This document shows, piece by piece, positions 36,133-44,771 of a DNA stretch of 64,000 nt. A model generated the notes under the pieces. That model saw only the letters and a list, made by a program, of their open reading frames with translations, was not told the origin of the DNA and made no database searches. The first letter of the stretch is position 1, and each line of letters opens with the position of its first letter. The stretch lies in assembly GCF_965237655.1 (NCBI RefSeq), contig NZ_CBDEGB010000002.1:992001-1056000 (forward strand), written 5' to 3'. Position numbers and translations under genes: made by a program. Source of the DNA: Poriferisodalis sp965237655. GTDB lineage: Bacteria; Actinomycetota; Acidimicrobiia; Acidimicrobiales; Poriferisodalaceae.

Positions 36133-36446
36133 TACTCAGGCAGCAGGCCGCGGCCTCGCAGCCACGCCGTCCAGCGTTCCCGCACGTGCGGCGACAGCCA
36201 GAGGTCTTCCCAGACGTCGAGCAGTTGGTTGAGGTCGATGTACTGAAGCACGTCGTCCTCGGTGCCTTCGGTCATGACGAGCTCATACACAGACCGCAGC
36301 TGGTCTTCATTCGACATGTCGTAGTCGCCCTGCCCGCTCCATGCGACATGCAGCGGCAGCGTCACCCGGCCAGTCACGGGCGCGACTGAGACGTCCCCGA
36401 GATCGTCGGGGATCTCGACAGGTCGCGAGAAGCGGGTCGTGGCCAC
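36132..36446 (-). CDS. Small partner of the AbiEii-like gene, possible antitoxin
   Basis: A 104-aa acidic protein of unknown family with a strand-rich first half and a helical Trp-rich second half (LLDVWEDLWLSPHVRERW). It precedes the nucleotidyltransferase with a 1-bp overlap, the usual antitoxin-first order. GTG at 36446 is supported by TAAACT 7 nt upstream on this strand. The antitoxin role is inferred from context only. Confidence 0.55.
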   Translation of the reverse strand: MATTRFSRPVEIPDDLGDVSVAPVTGRVTLPLHVAWSGQGDYDMSNEDQLRSVYELVMTEGTEDDVLQYIDLNQLLDVWEDLWLSPHVRERWTAWLRGRGLLPE

Positions 36447-36605
36447 GACACCAAGTTTAGGGAGCGGGTGTGTGACGGTCGCCCCGGGCCTCGATCCGGT
36501 TGGCACCAGCGTCGCTGTTCCGCCTGTGGCACCGTGCTCGACCCCACAGCGTTCGGACCCGACAATCCCGCCTGCGCTTCGGGGGCCGGTCCGTACACTG
36601 GGCCC

Positions 36606-37553
36606 ATGAATTCAGGCCCCACGAGCACAGGCCAAACTGGCGCCTCGATGCCCACCGACGCGCAGCAAGCAGAGTCCCATCTGGTCGGGACAGTGCGGGT
36701 CAAGCGCGGGCTTGCCGACATGCTCCGGGGCGGCGTCATCATGGACGTCGTCACGGCCGAGCAGGCCAAGATCGCCGAGGACGCCGGAGCTGTCGCCGTC
36801 ATGGCGCTCGAACGGGTACCGGCCGACATCCGCCGAGACGGCGGTGTGGCTCGCATGAGCGATCCGGCGATGATCGAAGGCATCCAGGCAGCAGTCACGA
36901 TCCCGGTCATGGCCAAGGCTCGCATCGGCCACTTCGGCGAGGCCCAGATCCTCGAAGCGCTGGGCGTCGACTACATCGACGAATCCGAAGTGCTCACACC
37001 CGCCGATGAGGCCCACCACATCGACAAGTGGGCGTTCACTGTGCCGTTCGTGTGCGGTGCGACGAACTTGGGCGAGGCGCTGCGGCGCATCTCTGAAGGC
37101 GCCTGCCTGATTCGGTCCAAGGGCGAGGCCGGTACCGGCAACATTGTCGAAGCCGTCCGCCACCTGCGGTCCATTACGGGCGATATCCGCAAGATCACCC
37201 AGGCCGACTCCGCCGAGCTGTTCGATTGGGCGAAGCAGCTGCAGTCGCCGCTGGGTTTGGTGCAGGAAATTGCCGAGACCGGCCGTTTGCCGGTCCCCAT
37301 GTTCTGCGCTGGCGGCATCGCCACGCCGGCTGACGCTTCGCTGGTGATGCAACTCGGTGCGGAAGCGGTTTTCGTCGGGTCGGGCATCTTCAAGAGCGAA
37401 GACCCGGGACCACGCGCCGAGGCGATCGTGGAAGCCACGACGCACTACCGCGATCCATCGGTGGTGGCCAAAGTCAGCCGGGGTCTCGGCACCGCCATGC
37501 CTGGTCTCGAGATGGAAGGCCTCGAAACCAAGCTCGCCGAACGCGGCTGGTAA
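36606..37553 (+). CDS. pdxS: Pyridoxal 5'-phosphate synthase lyase subunit PdxS
   Basis: A 315-aa (beta-alpha)8 enzyme that makes PLP from ribose 5-phosphate, glyceraldehyde 3-phosphate and ammonia from PdxT. Evidence: KRGLADMLRGGVIMDVV near the start, the catalytic Lys in VMAKARIGH, the second Lys in RSKGEAGTGN, and FCAGGIATPADASL. The ATG at 36606 lies 6 nt after TACACT, so the transcript is probably leaderless. pdxT follows about 40 bp downstream. Confidence 0.96.
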   Translation: MNSGPTSTGQTGASMPTDAQQAESHLVGTVRVKRGLADMLRGGVIMDVVTAEQAKIAEDAGAVAVMALERVPADIRRDGGVARMSDPAMIEGIQAAVTIPVMAKARIGHFGEAQILEALGVDYIDESEVLTPADEAHHIDKWAFTVPFVCGATNLGEALRRISEGACLIRSKGEAGTGNIVEAVRHLRSITGDIRKITQADSAELFDWAKQLQSPLGLVQEIAETGRLPVPMFCAGGIATPADASLVMQLGAEAVFVGSGIFKSEDPGPRAEAIVEATTHYRDPSVVAKVSRGLGTAMPGLEMEGLETKLAERGW

Positions 37554-37592
37554 GCGCTGAGCTGCCCCGCATCCCCGGGCACGAGCGACAGC

Positions 37593-38216
37593 CTGCCGCT
37601 AGTCGGCGTCGTCGCGCTGCAGGGCGCGGCAGCCGAGCACGTCGCCGCGTTCCGCCGAGTCGGGGCGAGGGCTGTCGAAGTACGTACGCCCGCCGACCTC
37701 GACGGCGTCGATGCTGTTGCCCTTCCTGGTGGCGAGTCGACCACGATGTCGCATCTGCTCGGCACGAGCGGGCTGTTCGACGCGCTGTCAGAGCGTCTCG
37801 TCAATGGCATGCCGGCGTTCGGCACCTGCGCGGGCATGATCCTGCTTGCTGCCGAAGTGCTGGACGGCCGAGGGGATCAGCGATGTTTCGGCGCAATCGA
37901 CATTTCGGTGCGGCGCAACGCCTTCGGCCGTCAGGTCGCCAGCTTCGAGGCAGATCTAGCCACCGAGGGCCTCGACGAGCCATTCCACGCGGTGTTCATA
38001 CGAGCTCCATGGGTGGAGCGCACCGGCGACGGCGTGGAAGTGCTGGCGGAGATCCGGCCCGCGGTGAACTCGTCGGGAATCGGCAACCCTGCATTGGTCC
38101 CGGTGCTGTGCCGGTCGGGTTCGATACTGGTGTCGAGCTTTCACCCGGAGCTGACCGCCGACGACCGCATTCACCGGATCTTCTTGGACATGGTCGGCGC
38201 GTCGACAAACCACTGA
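37593..38216 (+). CDS. pdxT: PLP synthase glutaminase subunit PdxT, unclear start
   Basis: The frame gives a complete PdxT: VGVVALQGAAAEH, PGGEST, the nucleophile in GTCAGM, and the His-Glu pair in FHPELTAD. No ATG, GTG or TTG lies between the pdxS stop (37551, same frame) and the essential first strand at 37602; the first standard start is the ATG at 37746, which would delete about 50 residues. A CTG at 37593 is the best candidate. A recent start loss or a sequencing error is also possible. Confidence 0.85.
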   Translation: MPLVGVVALQGAAAEHVAAFRRVGARAVEVRTPADLDGVDAVALPGGESTTMSHLLGTSGLFDALSERLVNGMPAFGTCAGMILLAAEVLDGRGDQRCFGAIDISVRRNAFGRQVASFEADLATEGLDEPFHAVFIRAPWVERTGDGVEVLAEIRPAVNSSGIGNPALVPVLCRSGSILVSSFHPELTADDRIHRIFLDMVGASTNH

Positions 38217-38298
38217 GGGACGCGTCCGGCAGACTGTCCTCACGAGTGCACCTCGTTTGGCGCATGTCGTTTGGCACGCTTTGTTCGGGAGGGGGTCC

Positions 38299-39072
38299 GT
38301 GTCCGGTCATTCCAAGTGGGCGACGATCAAGCACCGCAAGGGCGCTGCCGACAAGGCACGCGGGAAGCTGTTCGCCAAGCTGATCCGTCAGGTCGAGGTG
38401 GCGGCACGCGAGGGCGGGGGCGACCTGGACTCCAACGCAACGCTGCGGACGATGTACCAGAAGGCCCGCGACAACTCGGTGCCATTGGACACCATCGAGC
38501 GGGCGATCAAGCGCGGCACCGGCGAGCTGGAAGGCGTGTCCTACGAGCAGGTCACCTACGAGGGCTACGCGCCCGGCGGCGTGGCGATGTTTGTGGATGT
38601 GCTCACCGACAATCGAAACCGAACCGGCTCGGAGATCCGGAGCCTGTTCACACGTGCAGGCGGCTCGCTCGCCGAGCCAGGTGCGGTGGCATGGCAGTTT
38701 GAGCGCAAAGGCGTGGTGGTAGTGCCTGCGGTGGCATCCGAGCCTGACGCGGCTGAGCCAGACGAAGACGAACTGATGCTGGTGGCGCTGGAGGCGGGCG
38801 CGGAGGACATCGAGCGCGAGGGCGACTCCTGGCGAGTCATCACCGAGCCGGCCGACACCATGGCGGTGCGCGACGCGATCGAGGCGGCGGGTATAGCGGT
38901 GAAGGCGGCGGATCTGACTTACGCGCCGCAGAACCTCATCGAGCTGACCGATGCGTCGTCCGCAAAGCAGGTGATGGCGGTCCTCGATGCCCTCGACGAC
39001 CACGACGATGTACAGGGCGTGTACGCCAACTTTGACATCAGCGAATCACTGCTGGAGACGATCGCCAACTGA
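38299..39072 (+). CDS. yebC: YebC/PmpR family protein
   Basis: A 257-aa protein starting SGHSKWATIKHRKGAADKARG, the invariant YebC N-terminus. Members act as DNA-binding regulators or as translation factors at polyproline stalls. GTG at 38299 is preceded by the purine-rich GGGAGGGGG. It stands just before ruvC, its usual actinobacterial position. Confidence 0.93.
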   Translation: MSGHSKWATIKHRKGAADKARGKLFAKLIRQVEVAAREGGGDLDSNATLRTMYQKARDNSVPLDTIERAIKRGTGELEGVSYEQVTYEGYAPGGVAMFVDVLTDNRNRTGSEIRSLFTRAGGSLAEPGAVAWQFERKGVVVVPAVASEPDAAEPDEDELMLVALEAGAEDIEREGDSWRVITEPADTMAVRDAIEAAGIAVKAADLTYAPQNLIELTDASSAKQVMAVLDALDDHDDVQGVYANFDISESLLETIAN

Positions 39073-39166
39073 GGCGAGCAGTTGAGCGAAACAGCGTCGA
39101 TCGTGCAGAGCTCGAAGGCTCGCGCATACCCAGCCGGAACTGTGCCAAGGGCTACGGTTCGTACTG

Positions 39167-39733
39167 ATGTTCGTACTGGGGATCGACCCTGGATTGTCGC
39201 GCTGCGGTTACGGCGTGGTGGAGCAGATTCCGGGCTCCGGTTCGCAGCGCACTCGCAACGAGGCGGTGGCTTTGGGCGTGATACGCACCGATCCCGCCGA
39301 GCCGCAAGCGGTACGCCTGGCGACGCAGATGCGCGAGCTGCGGGCGCTCATCGAGGAGTTCGGCCCCTCGGTGGTCGCCGTGGAGCGAGTGTTCTTCCAG
39401 GTCAACGTCCGCACAGCCATCGGTGTCGCGCAGGTGGCCGGGCTGACCATGGCGATTGCGTCGGCAGCGGGGGCAGAGGTGGTCGAATACACGCCGACGC
39501 AGATCAAGCAAGCCGTTGCCGGCTGGGGCGGGGCCGACAAGGACCAGATGCAGCGCATGGTCGGCGAACTGCTCGCACTGCCCGGAACCCCCGAGCCGGC
39601 AGATGCTGCCGATGCGGCTGCGGTCGCACTGTGCCACCTGTCCCAGGCGCCATGGAACCGCGCGGCGACACACGGCCGAGCGCGGGTGCTGCTTCCCGCC
39701 GTCGGGGTGGTGCCCCCGCCGGCTGTGCCGTGA
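39167..39733 (+). CDS. ruvC: Holliday junction resolvase RuvC
   Basis: A 188-aa nuclease with GIDPGLSRCGYG (first Asp), VAVERVFF (Glu) and the C-terminal DAADAAAVALCH (Asp pair), the metal-binding acidic residues of RuvC. It cuts Holliday junctions delivered by RuvAB. The ATG at 39167 lies 8 nt after TACGGT. Confidence 0.95.
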   Translation: MFVLGIDPGLSRCGYGVVEQIPGSGSQRTRNEAVALGVIRTDPAEPQAVRLATQMRELRALIEEFGPSVVAVERVFFQVNVRTAIGVAQVAGLTMAIASAAGAEVVEYTPTQIKQAVAGWGGADKDQMQRMVGELLALPGTPEPADAADAAAVALCHLSQAPWNRAATHGRARVLLPAVGVVPPPAVP

Positions 39734-39783
39734 CACCGGCCGAGAATCCGCCGCAATGAACGGCTCGCGATGATCGGTCTCCA

Positions 39784-40398
39784 ATGATCGGATCAGTGCG
39801 CGGTCGCCTGCTCGACAAGGATCCTGCCGGCGAGATGCTGATCGAGGCTGGCGGGGTGGGTTACCGCGTCACCGTTGCGCCCTCGACGCTGGCCGGAGCC
39901 GGCCCGGTAGGAGACGAGTGCTTCGTGTATGTGCACCATCACGTGCGCGAGGACAGTTCCGACCTCTACGGATTTACCGAACTCGATGAGCGGCGCTGCT
40001 TCGAGGCGCTGCTGAGCGCGCATGGCGTGGGTCCCGCGCTGGCGTTGGCAGTGCTGAGTCATCTGCCGCCCGACGAGCTGCGGCGAGCCGTGGCAGCCGA
40101 CGATGCTGCTGTGCTCGAACTCGTGCCCGGCATCGGCGCCAAGACATCCAAGCGCATGGTGCTTGACCTGAAGTCGCGACTGGGTGCACCTGAGACCGTC
40201 GGTGCTGCGGTTGGACCGACCGGCGACGGCGCTGGCTCTGCCGTGGCGGAAGTGCGGGCTGCGCTGGGCCAGATGGGATTCAGCCCGTCAGAAGTACGTG
40301 AGGCCATGGCCGCTGTCGCTATTGCAGCGGGGCGTGACGCAACGGCCGACACCGGAGCGCTGTTGCGCGTGGCATTGCAGGAGCTCGGTCCGCGATGA
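39784..40398 (+). CDS. ruvA: Holliday junction branch migration protein RuvA
   Basis: A 204-aa protein with the N-terminal OB fold (MIGSVRGRL), two helix-hairpin-helix motifs (HGVGPALALAVL and VPGIGAKTSKRMV) and the C-terminal RuvB-contacting domain. It binds the junction as a tetramer. It overlaps ruvB by 4 bp. Confidence 0.95.
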   Translation: MIGSVRGRLLDKDPAGEMLIEAGGVGYRVTVAPSTLAGAGPVGDECFVYVHHHVREDSSDLYGFTELDERRCFEALLSAHGVGPALALAVLSHLPPDELRRAVAADDAAVLELVPGIGAKTSKRMVLDLKSRLGAPETVGAAVGPTGDGAGSAVAEVRAALGQMGFSPSEVREAMAAVAIAAGRDATADTGALLRVALQELGPR

Positions 40399-41642
40399 GC
40401 GCCGGAGGGGCTCGTACCGAGGGCTATCGGCGCGCGGAGTCAACGGCGCCCTCAGGGTCAAGCCGCAGCGATGCCACCGATCCGACGCGCTCGGCGGCAG
40501 ACGAGGGCGACGCCGAGGCCACGCTGCGGCCCCGCTCGCTGGATGAATTTGTCGGCCAACCCGAAGTGCGAGAACACGTCGCCATCACGCTGCGAGCCGC
40601 GGTGGCCCGCGGCCAATCGCCCGACCACCTGCTGTTCGCCGGCCCGCCAGGCTTGGGCAAGACGACGCTCGCAAGCATCATCGCCGTCGAATTGGACGCG
40701 GCGCTGCATCTCACGTCGGGGCCTGCCGTGGAACGTGCAGGCGATCTGGCAGCGATCCTCACCAACCTGGCCGACGGCGATGTGCTGTTCATCGACGAGA
40801 TCCATCGCCTGCCCAAGATCGTCGAGGAAGTGCTCTACCCCGCCATGGAGGACTTCGCTATCGACATCGTGCTGGGCAAGGGTCCAGCTGCGCGTTCGAT
40901 CCGTTTCGACTTGCCTCGTTTCACGTTGGTGGGTGCCACGACCCGTACCGGGCTGATCTCGGGGCCGCTGCGTGACCGTTTCGGTTTGGTGGAACGACTC
41001 GACTACTACTCCACCGGCGACCTCACCGCGATCGTGACCCGAGCAGCCGGAATCCTCGGCGTGCAGATTGATGCCGATGGCGCTGCGGAGATCGCCTCCC
41101 GCAGCCGGGGCACACCGCGCATTGCCAACCGGCTGCTGCGCCGCGTCCGCGACTTCGCAGAAGTGCGCGCCGACGGTGCCGTCGACGTGTCGGTGGCCCG
41201 TGAGGGACTGGCTGTGTTCGGGGTCGACGAGCTCGGGCTCGACAAGCTGGACCGGGCAATTCTCGACGCCCTGGCTGTGACTCATTCCGGGAGGCCGCTG
41301 GGCCTTTCCACACTGGCGATCACCGTCGGAGAGCAGACCGAGACGGTGGAAGACGTGTACGAACCGTTCTTGATCCAGCGCGGGCTGCTGCAGCGCACGC
41401 CGCGTGGCCGCATCGCTACCGCGGCGGCGTACGCGCACCTGGGCATCGAGATTCCTGCGGAGGCGGGTCTGCTCAGTGGAGCCGGCGGCGATGATGCAGG
41501 ACACACGCTGTTCGATGCCGCCGAAACCGGACCGGAGCCCGAGGTGACGACAGCGCCGCCTGCGGACCGGTCCGAGCGCACGGTCGATGAGGAAGGGACC
41601 CGGTTGACGCCGAAGGTGCAGGTCGACGAAGCGCCGTGGTGA
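40395..41642 (+). CDS. ruvB: Holliday junction branch migration helicase RuvB
   Basis: A 415-aa AAA+ motor with Walker A GPPGLGKTTLA, Walker B FIDEIHRL, sensor 1 VGATTRTG and a C-terminal winged helix. It has about 45 extra residues at the start and about 60 at the end, both low-complexity, compared with the usual 340. ATG overlaps the ruvA stop as ATGA. Confidence 0.96.
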   Translation: MSAGGARTEGYRRAESTAPSGSSRSDATDPTRSAADEGDAEATLRPRSLDEFVGQPEVREHVAITLRAAVARGQSPDHLLFAGPPGLGKTTLASIIAVELDAALHLTSGPAVERAGDLAAILTNLADGDVLFIDEIHRLPKIVEEVLYPAMEDFAIDIVLGKGPAARSIRFDLPRFTLVGATTRTGLISGPLRDRFGLVERLDYYSTGDLTAIVTRAAGILGVQIDADGAAEIASRSRGTPRIANRLLRRVRDFAEVRADGAVDVSVAREGLAVFGVDELGLDKLDRAILDALAVTHSGRPLGLSTLAITVGEQTETVEDVYEPFLIQRGLLQRTPRGRIATAAAYAHLGIEIPAEAGLLSGAGGDDAGHTLFDAAETGPEPEVTTAPPADRSERTVDEEGTRLTPKVQVDEAPW

Positions 41643-41747
41643 GATCACTGGCCCGGCCGTCGCTCTCAATTGCTGTCGCGTGCTGCGGTTGAAGGCGTCG
41701 GCGAAGCCGTGAGCGATTGCGGCGGGCAGCCATAGCCTCGATCTGCG

Positions 41748-42938
41748 ATGGACTCGCAGCGGCTACTGATGGGCGAATTCGAATACGACCTGCCATCGTC
41801 AGCCATTGCGCAGGTGCCCGCCGAGCCTCGTGACTCCGCCAGGCTGCTGGCGGACCGGGGGCCGTGCATACCGCCTGAGCACCGGCACATCAGCGACCTT
41901 CCCTCCCTGCTGGGCTCTGGGGACGTGCTGGTGGTCAACGAGACGCGGGTGATGCCCGCCCGCCTTCCGCTGCGCAAGCGCACGGGCGGGGTCGCGGAGG
42001 TGCTGCTGCTTGAACCGCTCACCTCCGAGATGCAGGCGGCCGGGGAAGACGCAGGGGGTGACGCGCGAGAGGTTGGGCACGGGGCCTGGGCTGCGCTTGT
42101 GCGGCCCTCGCGCCGGATTGCCGACGGCACCGTGCTGGTCTCGGAAAGGGACCCGAACGTCCAAGTCATCGTGCGTCAGCGATTGGATCGGCAGCGCCGC
42201 GCTGTGGACGTCCTCGTCGATGGGGTACCTCTCGTCGACGTATCGCAGGCTCCGCTGCTCGAACGCGCCGGGGAGGCGCCGCTGCCGCCCTACATCGACC
42301 CGAACACGGCGCGCAGCGCCATTGCGGAACGCATCGGTGTCGACGCTGCCGACAGCCACGCGGCCCGGGCGGCGCTCGCAGATCGCTACCAGACGGTCTA
42401 CGCACGAACGGACGGTTCTGCCGCAGCGCCGACCGCAGGTCTGCACCTGACAGAGCGTGTTCTGCATGCGCTGCGTTCAAATGGCGTCGAGATCGCAACT
42501 GTGGACCTGACGGTTGGCCTGGCAACATTCGCGCCGGTGACCGCGGAACATGCCGACGAGCACGAGATGCACGTCGAGCACTACCGGGTGCCCGCAGCGA
42601 CGCTCGCGGCTTGCGACGCAGCCGAGCGTGTTGTCGCAGTGGGCACCACCACCGTGCGGGCGCTGGAGTCTGCCGCCTTGGCGCGGCAGCCCGTCGCCGA
42701 GACGGGCACGAGCGACATCTGCGGTTGGACCGAGCTGTTCCTGCGGCGGGGCGCTGAATTCTTGGTGGTGGATGGGTTGCTCACCAACTTCCACCTGCCC
42801 CGGTCGTCGCTGCTCCTGCTGATCGACGCGTTCATCGGGCCGCATTGGCGGGACCTGTACGAGACGGCGCTGGCGAATGGCTACCGCTTCCTGTCCTTCG
42901 GCGACGCAATGCTGCTCCAGCGCAGCAGTGGGCAATGA
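41748..42938 (+). CDS. queA: S-adenosylmethionine:tRNA ribosyltransferase-isomerase QueA
   Basis: A 396-aa enzyme adding the epoxycyclopentane-type ribosyl group from SAM to preQ1 in tRNA. Visible family blocks are FEYDLPSSAIAQVPAEPRD, LVVNETRVMPARL, and TAGLHLTERVL, with NFHLPRSSLLLLIDAF near the end. An insertion of about 20 residues at about 85-105 (ENAGGDAREVG-like, acidic) is unusual. The ATG at 41748 lies 9 nt after TAGCCT. It overlaps tgt as ATGA. Confidence 0.95.
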   Translation: MDSQRLLMGEFEYDLPSSAIAQVPAEPRDSARLLADRGPCIPPEHRHISDLPSLLGSGDVLVVNETRVMPARLPLRKRTGGVAEVLLLEPLTSEMQAAGEDAGGDAREVGHGAWAALVRPSRRIADGTVLVSERDPNVQVIVRQRLDRQRRAVDVLVDGVPLVDVSQAPLLERAGEAPLPPYIDPNTARSAIAERIGVDAADSHAARAALADRYQTVYARTDGSAAAPTAGLHLTERVLHALRSNGVEIATVDLTVGLATFAPVTAEHADEHEMHVEHYRVPAATLAACDAAERVVAVGTTTVRALESAALARQPVAETGTSDICGWTELFLRRGAEFLVVDGLLTNFHLPRSSLLLLIDAFIGPHWRDLYETALANGYRFLSFGDAMLLQRSSGQ

Positions 42939-44170
42939 GCGCCTCCGAAGGCGTGCCGCGGGCGGGGACGGCCTCGAGGGCCGCATATGAATTGCTGGCA
43001 TCGGACGGCTCGGCCCGGCGAGGACAGGTCACGACCGCCCGCGGCAATTTTCAAACGCCGGTCTTCATGCCGGTGGGGACCCGCGGCGCCGTCATCCATC
43101 TCGATTCCTCCGACTACGAGCACTTGGGTCTGGAGGTGGTGCTGGCGAACACCTACCACCTGTCGGCACGGCCGGGTGTGGATGTCGTTGAGGCGCTCGG
43201 TGGCCTGCATGGCTTCGTCGGCTGGGACGGCCACTTCCTCACCGACTCCGGCGGCTTTCAGATCATGTCGCTGGGGCGCCGTCAGGGATCTTCAGACGCC
43301 TCCGATGGCGACGATCCCCCCGATCCCTCCCAGAATGTGAAATCCAAGGTGGACGACGAGGGCGTGACGTTCCGCTCGACCTATGACGGCACGCAGATGC
43401 GGCTGACGCCCGAAGACGCCGTCGACGCGCAGCGCCGTTTGGGGTCCGACATTCAGATGGCGCTCGACATCTGTCCAGAGTTGCCAGCACCGCCCACCGA
43501 AGTGCGCATCGCGACGCAGCGCACGCACCTCTGGGCGGCCAGGGCGGCAGCGGCCATGGAGACTGCGCGCCGGGACGGGACCGCCGGCGGGCAGGCATTG
43601 TTCGGCATCTGTCAAGGCGGGATCGATCCAGAGCTGCGCCGCCACAGCGCCGAGACGCTGGCATCGATCGGCTTCGACGGCTACGGCATCGGCGGTTTGT
43701 CGGTGGGGGAGTCCCGCGGCGAGATGGCCCCGGCCCTCGCAGCAGCGGCCGAAGTGCTGCCCGCAGACCGGCCGCGCTACCTGATGGGCGTCGGCGACCC
43801 GGCCCGGATCGTCGACGCCATCGCAGCAGGCGTGGACATGTTCGACTGCGTGCTTCCCAGCCGCCTCGGCCGTCACGGCACGGCGCTTACACCGCAGGGC
43901 CGCATCAACATCCGCAATGCCCGTTTCGCCCGCGATGAAACGCCACTCGATCCCCGTCCGGCCAGACCCGACGGCCGCCCGCAGCCCGGAGCTCGCTTCA
44001 GTCGCGGGTACCTCCGGCACCTCATGAGCGTGAACGAACCCACTGCAGGTCGCATCTTGACCTTGCACAACATTGCGTTCCTGGCCGAGTTGGTCTCCGA
44101 CGCCCGCGCTGCCATTGAGGCGGGACGGTTCAATGCTTTCCGCCAGCAGGTCAACGAAGTCTGGGGCTGA
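42935..44170 (+). CDS. tgt: tRNA-guanine transglycosylase lacking zinc cysteines
   Basis: A 411-aa Tgt that would exchange guanine for preQ1 at tRNA position 34. The catalytic barrel is normal: LTDSGGFQIMSLG, GGLSVGESRGEM, YLMGVGDP, and MFDCVLPSRLGRHGTALT with the nucleophilic Asp. The zinc site normally read as CxCxxC before SRAYLRHL is absent; here residues between DETPLDP and FSRGYLRHL are Pro/Arg/Gly-rich with no cysteine, though the His in LHN remains. No other frame restores the cysteines. It is coupled to queA. Confidence 0.93.
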   Translation: MSASEGVPRAGTASRAAYELLASDGSARRGQVTTARGNFQTPVFMPVGTRGAVIHLDSSDYEHLGLEVVLANTYHLSARPGVDVVEALGGLHGFVGWDGHFLTDSGGFQIMSLGRRQGSSDASDGDDPPDPSQNVKSKVDDEGVTFRSTYDGTQMRLTPEDAVDAQRRLGSDIQMALDICPELPAPPTEVRIATQRTHLWAARAAAAMETARRDGTAGGQALFGICQGGIDPELRRHSAETLASIGFDGYGIGGLSVGESRGEMAPALAAAAEVLPADRPRYLMGVGDPARIVDAIAAGVDMFDCVLPSRLGRHGTALTPQGRINIRNARFARDETPLDPRPARPDGRPQPGARFSRGYLRHLMSVNEPTAGRILTLHNIAFLAELVSDARAAIEAGRFNAFRQQVNEVWG

Positions 44171-44337
44171 GTCAGTGCGAGCCGCAGTGGCCCGGTACGC
44201 TGACCCGCCGTACTGGCCTCGGATCGCCTGCACGCTGCACGCAGGGTGCAGCACTCCGGGGCCCCCGCACGGCGCACATCGCCGGCACACGCTGGTGGAG
44301 TGCTCCGCCGAGACTCGCCTGCACTGAGGAGCACATC

Positions 44338-44652
44338 ATGAGCTCGATCATCCTGCTCGTCGCATTGTTTGGCCTCATGTACTTCTTGATGATCCGGCCG
44401 CAACGCAAGCGCGCCGCGGAGCGCGCCACAATGCTGGGCCGTGCCGACATTGGTGACGTGATCGCCACGGTCGGCGGGGTCATCGGCAAGATCGTGGCGG
44501 TCGAAGAGCCCGGTGAGGTCGTCTGCATCGAGGTGGACAGTGACGTGGAGCTGCGAGTGCAGCGCCGCGCCATCGGCGAGATCATCACGCACGCTCGCAG
44601 TGACGGCACGGCCGAGCCGCCCACATCGGACGACTTCGACGCGCCGGAATGA
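44338..44652 (+). CDS. yajC: Preprotein translocase subunit YajC
   Basis: A 104-aa protein with one N-terminal membrane helix followed by MIRPQRKRAAER and DVIATVGGVIGKI, the YajC signature. It works with SecDF at the Sec channel. The preceding 167 bp (44171-44337) contains no gene; an imperfect CTGCAC/GTGCAG repeat lies near 44228-44251. Confidence 0.92.
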   Translation: MSSIILLVALFGLMYFLMIRPQRKRAAERATMLGRADIGDVIATVGGVIGKIVAVEEPGEVVCIEVDSDVELRVQRRAIGEIITHARSDGTAEPPTSDDFDAPE

Positions 44653-44771
44653 GCCTGACCCGAGCGCACTGCGCTGCTAGGTGCCGCGATGCCGGCAGCA
44701 GTGCCGGCGTAAGCCTGAGAGCGGCAGGTTCCTGTTGACGACCCGATTGCGCGTGGTTTCCGAGGTCTGAC

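Noticed and set aside
43945..44010. Hidden frameshift explaining the missing Tgt cysteines
   Set aside because: Neither alternative frame contains a CxCxxC pattern, and the protein is in the correct frame on both sides.
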